In this document: piece after piece, positions 19,363 through 33,000 of the stretch
Layout: each line of letters starts with the position of its first letter
How positions within the stretch are numbered: position 1 is the first letter of the stretch
DNA from: Symsagittifera roscoffensis
Taxonomy: Eukaryota; Xenacoelomorpha; Acoela; Convolutidae
Reading direction: 5' to 3'
DNA length: 60,000 bases
Assembly: GCF_963678635.1 (NCBI RefSeq)
Contig: NC_087068.1
Coordinates: forward strand, 21,419,029-21,479,028
The notes under the pieces: model-generated
What the model was told of the DNA's origin: nothing
Seen by the model: only the letters and a program-made list of their open reading frames with translations
Database searches by the model: none
Translations under genes and position numbers: made by a program

Positions 19363-19555
19363 GCATTTTATTGAGCTGCTTTTTGGCATGCTCTCGCTAG
19401 TGTTTGCGCAGCGCAGCTTCACCTCTGTGTAAATTTTTTTTGGCTATGATTTCTTTTAGCATTTTATTGAGCTGCTTTTTGTTTTCGCTAGTGTTTGCGA
19501 AGCGCAGCGTCGCCTGTGTAAAACTCTTTTGGCTATAATTTTTATTGTCAATTTT
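19363..19555 (+). repeat. 96-base tandem duplication
   Basis: Two copies starting GCATTTTATTGAGCTGC (19363 and 19459) share CGCTAGTGTTTGCG-AGCGCAGC and a TTTTGGCTAT end. It lies just downstream of the tRNA-like remnant and probably forms part of the same decayed repeat. Confidence 0.75.
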
Positions 19556-22500
19556 TAGACCAAGTTCGAAGTTTTCTGTTGTTTGAGCCTTATTCTCCTC
19601 ATTCTTTTAATTTTTGATCAAACTTTTTTGTTTTTCGAAAAATATCAATGAGTTTGGAATTTTCTTACCGTAAACCACTTTCTTACAAATCTTAAAAAAT
19701 TGATTGGACTAGCTTTTTCTATGAAACCTTAACAACCTCCAGGCTAATTCCCACTTGATCTTTAAGTGAAGCGCCTGCTTTGTGATCATGAGGTACGATT
19801 TTCTTGCCGTTCTGTTAAATCGCTGCGTCGTGACAACAGCTCAGGGATCCTCACTTGATTCGACTCCAAACTCAGAATTTCCGACAATTTAGTTCGCTCA
19901 CGCAACTAATGTAACCCGGTACTTCAACGCAGTTTCGACTACTTATCAACTGTTTCCTCAGGAACTATTCTAATTGCAATTACCCGGAATCTAATCTCGG
20001 GTAAGTCCAATTCACCATCTCGCAAAATCACTAACTGAGATACAATCAGTTAGCTGAGTCTTTTTCCTCAAGCTTTATCTGATAATGTTTGCTCTAATTG
20101 AGAGCCAAACCATCTTTCTTTAAGCGTTTTTTCTACCAAGTGTTGGCTATCCGTAAATCTTTTGCTGTTTGTATACTTGAGTGTTAGTTAGAAATCCTCA
20201 AAAAGGTCCCCGCAAGGTCCTACACCAATTTTCCTGCGATGGTACTACTAGTGCTAAATGCCAAGATCAAGATACGTATCTCCAACCGAGGTGTGTAAAT
20301 ATCAGGTCCAATCTTACTTAACACCAATTTTTGTTCAATTAACCAACCTCGCAAGGAGTTAATTCAATTATACCTCTAACGTTCATCTTCAAAAGAAGCT
20401 GCGTCACCCTATGCATCTGTTCGCTAGCTTCCATTGCTATGCGTGCTTTAGACCTTACATTTGTGCTTTTATCGAATTGAACATACATATTTTGAGAAAA
20501 ATGCATGAAATTTTTGTTGTTTTTTTTCACCGTTTTCAATTCATTTTTTTAATAATAGCTACCTTATCATTTTTGAACCAATGGCTTACAATGCTTTCTT
20601 TGTGTTATTGCAAGTGGTGCCAAGCTTCGATTTGCCTCCAAGTAATAATAGTTTTTCAGCTCGTTTTCTGCACAATTGATGGCAAAACGGAGCAATAATA
20701 GATCAGATATTAACTATACTGCGTAAAGCTTGTTCCAGGAGGAAGGTTCTGTTAAGGAGAACCGAGCAAAACTCTCATGCAAAGTTCAAGCTGGCAGTTT
20801 TAAATTATAACTGAGAAACGGGAAACTGTCTAATGTGCGAACTCGTTCTGTTGTTAAGTTGAACCATTTTTATTTCAACAGGGATTTCCCACTTTTTGTA
20901 AAATTTATGAAAAATCAAAGAGGTGGTATATGTCACGTGGACTAGCGTTACAGTCCAGACATTTGTTCCGATATTTTCTGAGGCCTCAACAGATAGCGAT
21001 TCAGTTGTGTAATTTATCCTCAGCGGATTAACGCAAGAATACGTCATGATTTTCTGAAAGAGAATTTTCTTCTGCAGCTATTTCAGGAGTTTGAGAGACC
21101 TTTAGTTATAGTAGTATATTTAGTAATATAGTTTTTAAAATCATTTTATGAATTGTCTTTGACTTTGTAATAATCTTGTGGCACATTGTCATTTTCTTGA
21201 AGGTGTTTCTTGATGTTGCCATTGTGTTGTTGGTAAATCTCGACTTGAGGTTTTGTTTGGTGGTTGCGCATATGTGGCAGACGGCAGTCTTTTAGAAGTG
21301 GTTAAGTTGACATTTTTTTGCTCCGAGGCAGATAGTGTTTGAGTTTCATCATAAAGTTGTCAATTGGGGTTGTTTGTTCAGCTAGTGTTGTCGAGGCTGG
21401 TGTTTTTTTTCCGATGAAAATCACTAAATGGAGATGTCCAGGCAGGTGCTACGTTATTCAGATTACGACGCCCGTTGTCTTTTTTTAATGTGCATTGTTT
21501 CTGTGCTGCCCCGTCGTCTTGTTATTTCGTCAATACACCCACTTTGAGGTAGTTTTAATTCATTTTTGTTTTCAATTAGAATGGTTTCGGCTTATGGCAA
21601 CTTATGCTGGCTGTTTTTGTTTTAGGTCGACTTATTTGATTTTCCGAGTTCTCCTTAATTTCTAGAAAGATCGCAGGCGAAATTTTGACGAGATTTTAAG
21701 CACTTCTAGGAAGATTTTGACCAAAAATTACGTGTTTCATCGCGCGACCCTTTTTTAAATCGGGATCGGATAGCTGAAAATGGATGTCGTGAATAGTACC
21801 AAAGGGGGACACTTAGAGTAGTCATGGAGTCAAATTCCTGACGAGGGAGTTCCCTACCTCCTCCCCCTAAATCCGCTACTGAATCTGCTGTCTGAATTTT
21901 GAACTTCAATTAACGCATACAATTTGTTTTTTATGGAAGGTGCCAACAGCAAAACATGCAATTATTTGGTTTCTCTTGAAGACTAACTATTAACCTTCTT
22001 CCAAAATGAATGATATAACTGAGCTGAGAAAGTGCATATCATAACGGCAACGGCTTAAATGCCTGGTGCGATTTAGCTTTCATGGCAACCTGCAGCCGGT
22101 CTGAATTACAGGACCTCATTTTGCTCCGTTTCTCTCAGAAACCAGATTTTCTGTAGGTTCATATTGAAAGAATGACACAGGTTTGATTCAACTAACTCCG
22201 TCTTTGTACTTTCGATATTCCAGTTAAACCGTTTATAAGAAATAACAGGTACGTGTAGACTCTAGTTAAACAGTAGGATTCCTAGAAGCAAACCAGGAAA
22301 TTTGGACTCGGGACAAACGCATGCAAAATTGGACATAGTTGAATGATTCTGGCTGATAACGCAGGGAAAATTATATGTCTTATTTTTCTGGATTTCGGCA
22401 ATGTTTGGTTAAGGTATTTTGCCTATAATATTTCCCTAGAATGTCAAGCACTGGTATAAAATTCTTAAATTGCTTCCTGAATTTCCTAGTTCCGTTCTTA

Positions 22501-22882
22501 TGTTTCGAAACGAAAACTATTGCGAACTGGATTAATAGGCATGTTTTTACCAAGCTTCTGCAATAACGTTTCGGTGTAGCATAAAGAAAACGAATCGGTA
22601 ATTTCTAAAATTGGTAATACCATTGGCAGATTTGAAGATAAAACCAACTATTTAGCCCAGAATTGAGGTTTAAATTTGTTCCGCCATGACCAATTTATTT
22701 CCCCTTTGTAGACTTCGATTTAAACTTGCGGCTGTGAATTTTCTTTAAACCCTTCTTTTCTTGTAGAATATGAACGCCCGCGTATAGCCAAAATCTTCTA
22801 TGTTTTTGATTCTTTTTTGTTTATTATTGATATTGGAGTTTTCCCGTGGTGTCGACGAAACCGGGGTTTTCACCCGTCAGAC

Positions 22883-23563
22883 ATGAAGATCAAAATGTCT
22901 GTCGTTTGTTTCGTTTTTTGTACCCTGATAACTTTATTAGCATCTTCAGTTAGTGCATCACGAGTGTCAACTTTAGCCCCGAGCGGGACATGCTTGTTTC
23001 CCGTTCCCGATAAAAACTTCAACTTAGATCAGCGCGGCTTGCATGGAAGTTACTATATTGAAAATCACTGCCTGACCTTGAAAAAGAACCCGGGCTATTC
23101 ATGCTCGGATTTCTTGAATCTTACGTCATCTGAAACTAGCAGTTATCATCAAACTTTCTTCTTCTGGTCGATTGAGTTTGTGGATCCTAAGCCAAATGAG
23201 GTGTTTTTGACCAATCCAGTTTTCGGAACACTTACTCAAAAATTATCACCAAAGGTTACAGCTATCAACTTTTTACCATTACCTGGGACCGTTCTAGCTC
23301 TATATGACATGTACGGATACGCTGACGAGAACCCTTTTGGTTTTACTTATAACCGAAACGAAAGACAATCTTGGGCTATTGAGGCTTTTGACATTGATGC
23401 TATAGAATGTGATAAAAACTACATTTTCCAAGTTCTCTCTATAGATTCGAAAACTTCGGATGTTATTGACGCAGCTGAAGTTATAATCAATGTTCAGCAA
23501 AGCCTCTGCTTCGACAAAATTGATGAAGGAATGAAATTCAAGCAGATACCCTTAGAGCGATAG
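22883..23563 (+). CDS. Secreted protein exon, candidate N-terminal (signal/pro) exon of the cadherin
   Basis: An ATG at 22883 starts a 226-residue frame. It opens with a clear signal peptide (MKIKMSVVCFVFCTLITLLA, ending SSVSA), followed by a Cys-containing region and a segment QSWAIEAFDIDA...VIINV that resembles the tail of a cadherin-like fold. It ends at a TAG. The next exon (23937) begins with a furin-like site, so a signal peptide plus prodomain is expected here. However, I found no GT donor of the right phase near the end. Either the donor is non-canonical, an indel is present, or this is a separate single-exon gene. No family is recognised. Confidence 0.55.
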   Translation: MKIKMSVVCFVFCTLITLLASSVSASRVSTLAPSGTCLFPVPDKNFNLDQRGLHGSYYIENHCLTLKKNPGYSCSDFLNLTSSETSSYHQTFFFWSIEFVDPKPNEVFLTNPVFGTLTQKLSPKVTAINFLPLPGTVLALYDMYGYADENPFGFTYNRNERQSWAIEAFDIDAIECDKNYIFQVLSIDSKTSDVIDAAEVIINVQQSLCFDKIDEGMKFKQIPLER

Positions 23564-23936
23564 TTAATCCCGTTTTCCGAATACAAACTTGGAAGTGTGA
23601 CAAAAAAATGGTCAGTTTCTATATATAGAATTTTTTTTCTGACGTACCACGGCAAGAAATTTTTGAGCTGTATATCGATTTCTTTTGAAATATTGTTAAA
23701 AACCTGACAAGATGTTTTTACTAAACTATACTAAAAAGGTTAAAAATTTTCTAGAAATTGGTAAAAGTTACTTATGCCATTAAACGAACAACTCGTGGAA
23801 AATCAATGTATTTTATACATTTTTTGATGCATCCACAAACAAAAAACTAAATTTTCAAGTCAGATCGTTCAAACAAAAAGATTTGATTAAAACAAACTCA
23901 ACCTATCGCACCATAAGTTAGCCTGCTTGAACATAG

Positions 23937-24096
23937 TCGAACAAGGAGTACGAGTAAAACGCGAAGTTAGACAAGAGGCTGTTCATTTGAGAAATAGAAG
24001 AGCTATGACCACTAAATTCACAGTGCGAGAAGGCGAGTACGTTGATGTGGATTTAGTCCGAGAATTGGATCTCCCTTCAAATGGAAAATCATACAC
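23937..24096 (+). CDS. Cadherin exon 1: furin-like site and start of first EC
   Basis: Acceptor CATAG and donor GTAAGT. It encodes VRVKR-EVRQ, a basic proprotein-convertase site, then a second basic patch RNRR and FTVREGEY, the first strand of an EC repeat. The frame is open upstream to about 23894, so the acceptor could lie slightly earlier (AAG at 23916-23918). Confidence 0.85.
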
Positions 24097-27000
24097 GTAA
24101 GTCTATTGACAATGCATTCTACTGATTTTACGCTTTTTGTTCCGAACATTGAAAATGGGGAGGAACTTCGTATTTAAGTGTTTTAGTTTTTTTTCTTGTT
24201 TCCACGCTGAATCAGGTACCACAAATCTTCATCGGACTGGGATGAGTGATAGATCAAAAAATTTCCAAAAAAAGTTTGCCAGTGTCGAGAAAAACCGGTT
24301 TGAAGTTTTTGATTTTTCGTCTAATTTTGAGCGAGTAAAGCGTGCGAGCAGACTTGTTTTTGCTTAATTTAAGCCGTTTACAAAAGCTTATTTATGCTTA
24401 ATTTTTTTACTCGAGTAAATTTAGTTAGAGTTTTTAACGCCATTTTGGGAATCAAAAGATCAAAAATTCGAAATTTGCACACTTAGCCTGGTGCTAACGA
24501 ATACGCCTGGGACGGCAAAGTTACTGGGTACGAATCTGACCAGGACCAGCTTTTTAAAAGGTAATTGTTCTGGTGCAAAAAAATTTGGTTTTTTACTTAT
24601 CTGCTCATGTTTTGTCGGCTTGTTCAGTTTTTAGCTCTAAACAGTTTTAGCTGCATTTTTTTTAGTATTTTAAAAATCCGGCCGAATCAAAGCTTGCTTT
24701 TTCACATTTGTTGTAATTCAACCAGCTCGATTTGTTAAAGTTTCGTTTTTCATTTTTTTTGTCTTTTTTTTCGACTTAATGAATTTCGGCCTAATTAATA
24801 TCGACTTAGTGGACTATTATTGCCTCGTAACGTCCGAAAAAAGTTTTTGTGCGAGTGTGTGTGCTCTAACGGGAAAAGGGACGTGACATTTTAAACGATT
24901 TTTTTCCTATTTTTTTGGGCCTCTGCTCAGGTTTTTTCGGCTTTGTTACCGCTTGGTAATTATAAATTCAAATCCTATCAATCATCCGGTGCATATAGCG
25001 TAGAATTAAAACGACTGCTTGAAATGGCAAAAATTTGCGGTTCGAATTCGGCTGGGCCTTTTATTCAAACTAGAGTTTTTGTGCTTTTTCGGATTATCGT
25101 CCTTCTATTAATTTTTTTTTCGGCCTAGTTTCCGTAGCTCGATGGTTGATCTTCATTCCATGCTTGAGACGAAAAAGCCCGGGAGCTCGATTCCAGTTGA
25201 GACTTGTTTATCTTGCAAATTGAAAATTTTGGAGGATAATTTGAACTTTTCCGTTTGATTTTCATAACATTCATATTTGTATCGCAAGTGGTGTGAAACT
25301 CAGTTTCGACTCTCTGTCAAAAATTGTTTTCCGATTTGCCTGTTTTTGTATGACTGTCAAACGTGTCTAATTACTAGTTATTGATCAGATCCTTTTTCAG
25401 AAATCACAGCACTAATTCGAAAAAAATTTGGTGTTTTTCAAAGACTATGGTCGGAACATTCTGTGTTACTTGCACAGTAACCGGCTACCCTTGTTTAGCT
25501 TTGCGATTTGCTACTAAAGTTTTTACCCTTGCAGTTTGCTGCTACTAGACTTTTTCCTGTAAAAATCTTGCTCACAGGATTCATCTCTGCGGACTTACAG
25601 CTGAACAGAGTTGTTCAAAAACAGACATAATTTGAGCATGTTCGCATTTTAAATATCCCCTCTAGTTCAAATTGTTTTTTTTCTACATTTACCACTTTCG
25701 ATTTAGTGTTATTTAATGTTTTCAATGAAAGGATTATTCGGCTAAAAAGATTCTCAAGGCTCAATAGGCTTATAATATATCGGCAATTCATATTGCGTCA
25801 TTTGCGGGGCAAAAATAGTCTTTTTTATTAGTATATGTTCATTCTAACAAAGATTTTCATTCAAAGTTTTTAAACATTTAATGCTTATTTTTTTTTATTT
25901 TGGCTCAATGAGTAGTCACCCTTATTATTTTCGGCCTAATTTACGCTCTCCGTAAGTTTCAAATCGATGCTAATTGTTGAGACCACCTCATGAAGTGGGA
26001 AGAAACTATGGCTTAGGGCGTGTTTTTTAACCAGCCGATTTTGACTACCTGATAGAAAAATTATAGGGGTTCAAGTGTTTTATTTGTTAATTGAAATAAA
26101 CCAATTAGTGTGTGTTCTTAAAAGCGCTTCTAAATTTTGTGTTTTCTAAAATGTTGTTCTTAATCTCGTTTTTCTTGATGTGAAAAAATTAGAGAAAATT
26201 GATTTTAATTGATTTTTTTTACTGCGTCCAGAACATTCTTTGCTTCTTGCACAGCCTTAAGAATTGTCTTTCTCAATGAAATTTATTTCGAGGCTAATCG
26301 TGAAATGAAAATTTTGAGAGATCTGTGTGTTTCGCTATTTTCTCTTTTTGCTAATGAAGTAAATTTTGTCTCATTTTTTCGGCTAGCTTGCCAAGCTGTG
26401 TTTATTTAACTGACTAGCATAATTGTCTGAAATATATAGAAAAAATTATTTCTATGAAAAACTCAAATCATATTAGTTTAAGTTATTGGAACAATTTCTG
26501 CATTTTTAAGATTGAAAGTTTAAATCTCGTGTAACTATCAGACTCAGCTAATGTGCATATAAGGTTTTTTACAATCTTCAATGAGGCTTAAGTTGGAAAA
26601 GCGGAGTATTGAAATTAGACCAAATAAAATAACAAAAATTATCGAAATGTTCCAACAACTGTTTATTTTTTGTTGAAGAAATATATAAAAAAATGAGGAA
26701 TGAGATTGCGATGCAAATAGCTGACTATGTTCCGAACACCCTTCTTTTAAAAAAAATTTGAAGGCTATTAAAAAATTGTACTTATTGAATAGTATTAAAG
26801 CGATTGAGTTTTTATTTGATTACATCTGAGCTTGTATCTTTTTTCTCAGTTGCTCATTTTTTTTCTGGAGAGTCTTGCATATCTCCGGCTCAGCTAGCGT
26901 GCAAAAACCAGTATCTTTTTTCAATACATCTAAAAATGAAAATCCCTAAAATTTCTTAAGACCGATTTTTAAGAACAAATTGGGTTATATTATTAACTGT

Positions 27001-30000
27001 TCAGTGATTAGCTGCTGCCAACAGGCTTTTTTGAGCATTCATGCATTCCAAATAACCGTTCAATAGAAATTTTGTTTCTTTCTTTTTGCTGCTTGTAAAC
27101 CAGCTCCGATTTTTTGTAATTTCCTTTTTCTGCATTTTTGCTCAATTTGTTGATTTGGCGTAGCAGGCTTCGGCTTGTGTTATGTCGGCTTGGTTGCCTT
27201 AAATTGTGCTGATTGATTGGTAAAAATGGTTTTTTATGCGTGTTTGAACATGGAAAGGGAAAGGTTATGTGAAACCTGGAACAATCGAGCTCAAAATTTT
27301 TAAACGAGAACAATTTTTGTTCGGCTCACCTGGTGTCTAATCAAGTTTTGTCGGCTTAGTCAACTGATTTTTTTTCAATGTCATTACGACTGGGTGAAAT
27401 GTCTTTCTCGAAATGTTTTTGTCAAATAAACCTCATTCCAGACAACCGTACAGAAATTTTGCTGTCACTAGTTATTACCGACTTTTTTTTAAACAGTTTC
27501 TCTATCTAGTGGTGTTCGTATCATTTTCATTCGGCTAGGTTGCCATACTTTGTTTATGATGTATTTCTAGTAACACGAAGCTCTTCTGTGTTCATTTCTA
27601 AATTTTTAGAAGCATTTTTTTAATCTTAATTTGCTTACGAAAAACTAATTGGGGTCTTACTTTTAGTTTTTGGTGTTTGTCTGCGAAAATTTTGCCTAGA
27701 TTAAAAAAGTTTCACTAGATAATAAGAACAAAACAAAAAGTAATCCCACTTGTGATAATTTTTTTTTGGATTGCAACCAATAGGCAGCTGCATTTCTAAC
27801 AAATTACACACTTCAATCTATAGGAGAGGTGATCGTACTGAAGATTACATAAGGACATACAAATATTTTTTCTTCTGCCTAAAGCAATTCAAAAGCAATT
27901 GCTTATAGCTTTTGTTACCAGCATTGAAGTCTGAAGACAGATGTAACAAGAGAACTTGTTGGCAGAAGGGGAATAATTTTTGTCAGAAGTACCGAATGCA
28001 CAAAAAATGACTAGCCAATCAGAATTCAGTATTAAAAAATTTGAAAGAATTAAGCGTGAGTATCAATCAGCCTTGGACAATTTAAAGGAAGTTGGTTCGT
28101 TGAAAGTTTTTGCTCTTTCGGTCCTTGTGATACAAGAATGGTCGCTATCTTCACGCACTTTCATTGATTTGTCACAGATAACGCCTAACCATTATTTCAA
28201 ATGCTTTAATACTGAGCATAATGGTAACCTATGGCCAAATACATTAAAATCTGTTTCTTTTATTTTAATTCTTTTAAAATATGGCCGCCAAAAACAACGA
28301 GCTCGTTGGTTTTTTATCTTTAGCGTTTTGATATCAAATGATATCTGCAAACGAGTTCAAAGCTTTCCAGTGACTATAACAATGAAATGCATCTGCAATT
28401 AAACATACTATTGTTATGTAATTTAGATAGATTTCCTGTATATTAAAAAAAAGAATTCATGTTTTTTAGGTTCATGTGGTCCCCTGCAGATGGGGAGTTG
28501 CGAGTGGAGGCGAATACTGGCAAACTGGTCTCAACTGTCCCGATGGACTATGAGAAGCAGAGACACCATTGGGTGATGTTGCAGGTGTTCGAAAACGACA
28601 AGGATTACGATGTACAAAAAGGTAGCAACTCCATCACATCATTTTTTTGAACATCAACAGAAGGAAAAAAATTGCAAGAGGTTTTTTTGAAATTGTAAGT
28701 AATGAGAAATATGTCGGGATTTGGTTAAAATTTAGAAACACATTTTAAAGTTTCGAATTTTTTTCACATTTGAATCTCGCATTTGAGTCCGAGACATCAT
28801 AAGGAATGTTTAGTACATATTTTTAAAATCGTCCAATATTCTTTTTTTTTTCAGAAATCAAGTCTGTGAACTTGACAGTGCAAGTGGAGGACACGAATGA
28901 CTCCCCTCCCTCTATCCTCAACCCCCTCCCTCTCAGGGCCAGTGCATACCCAGTGGACAATCTGTCAGTGGGGGACACAGTGTACACTCTGCTGTTGAAT
29001 GACCCAGACTCAGTTGGGAGTAAGAGGAGACAGTGGACTCTGACCACTACTACCTCCACTAATAAACAGACGTCATTAGGTGAGTAGCTTTGGGCGACAA
29101 TTAGTAACCAGGCACCAATTTGTAACAAGGCACTGGTAATCAGCGAGTCTTTTAATTCGGATTTTATTCGGCACGAGAGGTATTGTACGCGTGAATCTGT
29201 GTTTGCCGCTTAACCTAGTGTTTCGAATTGTCGCCTGTTACGAAGCAGAGTTGGCTCCTGACTTTGGAGACTTATATTGGTTGTTGGTGAGTTATGATCC
29301 GAGAAAGATTTCTTTGGTTGCAAAGATCTTCCTTATGTGAAATTATACGAAAGGTACTTAAAGAGAACACTAGTTAAGATTATGTGATCAAATTCAAGTG
29401 GCATTTATAGTGGCAAAATATATTCTTAGAGGCCAATGGCCAAAAATGGTAATTTTTTCCCCAAATTGAAAAAAAATGTATTTCGTCTTGATTCATTCAG
29501 TATGTGTCGTAAAAATATATTTGTCATCTTACCCCCATTGTCATTAACAGATTGTCATCCTTTTGAATTCATTGTATACTTTAATAAATATGACAATTTA
29601 GATGCTTTTTGTGGGTATTTAAGTCCAAGAAAAAGCACAGCCGTTTTAAAACTTGGCCGATCCCCAGCCCGACCTAGATTCACACCAGAGCTTACATAAT
29701 GCAATTAATGCATCTTAAGATTTAAAAATCATTTTAAAATTATCAATAAATTAAATGGAATGTATTTGTTAATTTTTAGGATTTGATGGAAGAAAAAGTA
29801 GATTGAAAGTATCCTTTAGAAGTAAATTGGTTTATCCGATTTGAACTGTTTTTAAACATTTTGCTTAGTTTTGATTGGCAGCTCTCTTTGAATAGTTGTG
29901 GCTTTAGGGTCCGCGTGTAGCCATAGTCCCTGTACTTGTAAGTTCAATTGTGTCGTCACTTATGTATGGAAATGAGCATACTCTTTTGTTCTCAGCTTAA

Positions 30001-33000
30001 TTTTAAGTTTGACTACTGATTGATCTCATATCATGGCTCTTTTGTGGCACTAACGTTTCTTGACGATTTTTCAGGTCCGTTGTTTTGTCTTAAAGCATCA
30101 AAAATAATCACTGAGTAAAACAATTCGGAATACTTAAAATTCAAACAATACTTGCCATATTGAAAATATGAAATAAAAATTGAAAATATGAAATAATAGA
30201 AATTCGGTGAAGTTTGGAAACCAGCAAGGATCGGGGAAAATAATTGCAAGATTGAGTGCAAAAAGCGTGCCACAAATTTTTTAGTTTTGGTTATTATTAC
30301 ACTTGCGAAAACCTACAGCCCTTCAAATTCTAGATTTCGGCCAACTTCACACACTTAATTATGACCCTCGGAATAATCAAATTTTTGATGTTATACCGCT
30401 TTTCAAAACTTTTTGACTTTTTCCAAAAACATCCTACCAAATCTGATATATTGTGTTCAATCCAAAGAACGGGTTGCGAAATGTTTTAAAAAGTTTTGAT
30501 TTTTGACCGTGTTTTGAAGTTCTTTCACTTTCTTTGAGAACTAACCTCCAAAATCTGATTGGGATCTATTAAAATCTCAGGTTGCGCGAATCTCTTCTGC
30601 ATAAGTGGCTACCTGCAAACAGAAAAAACTATGGTTTTTCGAAATGTCTAATTTTTGATTTGTTGACCGTTGTTTGGTTTTTTCTTGGTAGCTATCCTGT
30701 CCACTCTGATATCATTGGTTTAGTCGAATTAGCAAATGATTGAAGGCCTACTTTTATAATTGGCTACTCCCATTTTTTCAAAAAAAGTTTTTGGCCTTCA
30801 AACAGGTCGAAGTTTTGAAACTTTGACTTTATTTTGGAAAATTTTTGACTTCAATCAAACCTGCCAATTCTCAAGTTGATTGCTTTTATCTCAGGTTGAG
30901 AGTTCAAAGTGCCAATTATGAGATTGTGTGCTCAATAAAGAAACCCAGTTTTCGGAATTTTCTTTGCTTTCTCTACATTTTTTAAATTTTTTTTGAAATT
31001 TTCTAGAAACAACTTTTTTAATATGAGATGAAAACTTCAATCGAAAGACGTGGTTCCGAGGCTTTTTCCAAAAGAGGCGGCAACTCTTTAAATTGTTGTA
31101 AGAGAAAAATTATGTTCTTATGAAAAATTCCAATATCTCTATAATTTTCACTCTTCACTTATTTTAGAAGAGAAACTACAAATGATTGAAAACCTACCTT
31201 TATAATTGGCTACTCTCCTGTTGGACAAAGTATATTTTTTCAATACCGCATTATGTCCCGAATCAGTCTAAAAAACTCAAAAATATCAAACACATACCGA
31301 GATTGTACGAATGTTTTTTACCCTTGCGATAAGCAAGGATATTCCAGTCGGGTACTAGACTTTTTTCCCGTAAAAAACTTATATCGAGACATACGAAATT
31401 TTTGTTCACCTAGTTCATTTTCAACCTTTTTCAACGTGTTTTTTACCCTTGCGATAGGCAATTTTATTGCAATCGGGTACTAGACTTTTATCCCCTTTAG
31501 TAACTTTGTTCACAGGACTGGTCTTCTGGACTCATCTGCTTGTTCTATTATAAATTCTATTTCAATCAAGCATTCGGACCATCTGGCCGAAAAGGAACAT
31601 ACAGATTGAGACGGCAAAGGCTTGCGGTTCGAATGCAGCCGGGACCTGTTTTTTTTGCAAACTAGCTCAGGTGCTTTTCGGACTGTCGTCAGTCTGTTTT
31701 TTCTTGTCGGCCTTTTTCCCGTAGTCCATTTTTTTGACGGTTCAGATTTTGTAACAACTTTTTCCAAGTTATTGTAACACCCATGCTTGGGACAATGAAG
31801 CCCGAGAGTTCGATTCCAGTCGGGAACTGTTTTTTTGCAAATTAAAAGTTTTTGGCTATTTTTGATTTTAGTCTGTCTGCTTTTTTGCCTGCTTAGTTCT
31901 CGCAGAAAGGACTTCTTTCTAGCTTTCCGAAAACTCCGAACAAAATTTCTGTTGGTGCAAGTAATTTTGTTGAGGGTTTTTTAAATTTTTTTTCAACTTT
32001 TAGATTTTTATAACTTTTTTATGACAAAAACGAGTTCTTAAAGGTTTTATTTTCAATTTTAGTTTTGTTTTCATTTGATTTTAATCGTAGTCATTTGTTT
32101 TTGCATTGCAATTGGCGCGAAGCTCAGCTTCGCTTTTGTGTTTATTTTTGTGTTGTATCGCAAGTGGTGCGAAGCTCCACTTCGCCTGTGTAACAGATTT
32201 GTGTTACTTTGATTACCCTCGAGTCCTCCCCTCATATCTGTTAACTTCCTCTGATTCAACCTTGCCTATGTAATTTTGAACGTTTCAATTTGATCTCATG
32301 ATGAACAAACAGATTTTGTAAAGCAAAAGACATTTACGGAAATCAGATAAGCTTCGATAAAATTGCGCGTATTTTGACTGTGGGTCTAACAAATGTTTCA
32401 CGTCGCAGCAATTCAAGCCTGATAATATCTCTGAAACAAGTTTTTTTGAGATTAACTAATAATCTAAAAAAATGTAGCTGATGAATATATTGTTCAGATG
32501 CTATGGAATACTTCGAATTTGGTGTGACTCTCTCTTCTGCAGCCGGAAACGGAAAAGCCGGCGGATTCTTCTATCCGAACTCACGTGACCCAGCCAAGAT
32601 AGAAAAGGTGCCCATAGTTGTAAGAAAAACACCCATACCTCCGAATGCTGAGTTCATCTTCCCGATTAGAATCGTTGACGAGGTCGGCAACTTTGTTGAG
32701 TCGACTATCTCGATTCTCTCGGCTCCTCGACCTCCACAGTTCCAGCAGACAAGCTACAAATTTGAGATTCCAGAAGCGACCCCTGTCAATACAAAGTAAG
32801 TACAATTATTTTTTCTCTCCTATTTGAACGGCAAAAATCAACATTTTTATCGCCAATTACTATATTTTAAGCATGACTGAAATTATTTTTTATACCTTAG
32901 TTCAGGTTTTACCTATTATCTATTGAAGATGAAGCTCACATCTCTCGCAAGATTAAAAAAAAACTACTAAAGCCAGTCAAAAGTTTGAAAAAAGCTAACT

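Larger units (their letters stand above)
17600..22882. other. Intergenic region between Rab1 and the cadherin
   Basis: About 5.3 kb with no convincing gene. It contains a tRNA-Met-like remnant at 19255-19328, a 96-base duplication at 19363-19555, and an AC-rich (minus-strand) short open stretch around 21135-21310 that may be coding debris of a mobile element. The remainder is AT-rich without recognisable structure. Confidence 0.5.

Noticed and set aside
27980-28402. 140-residue plus-strand open frame in the first large cadherin intron
   Set aside because: Its apparent start is not ATG, and there is no recognisable domain or splice support; composition is that of intron.
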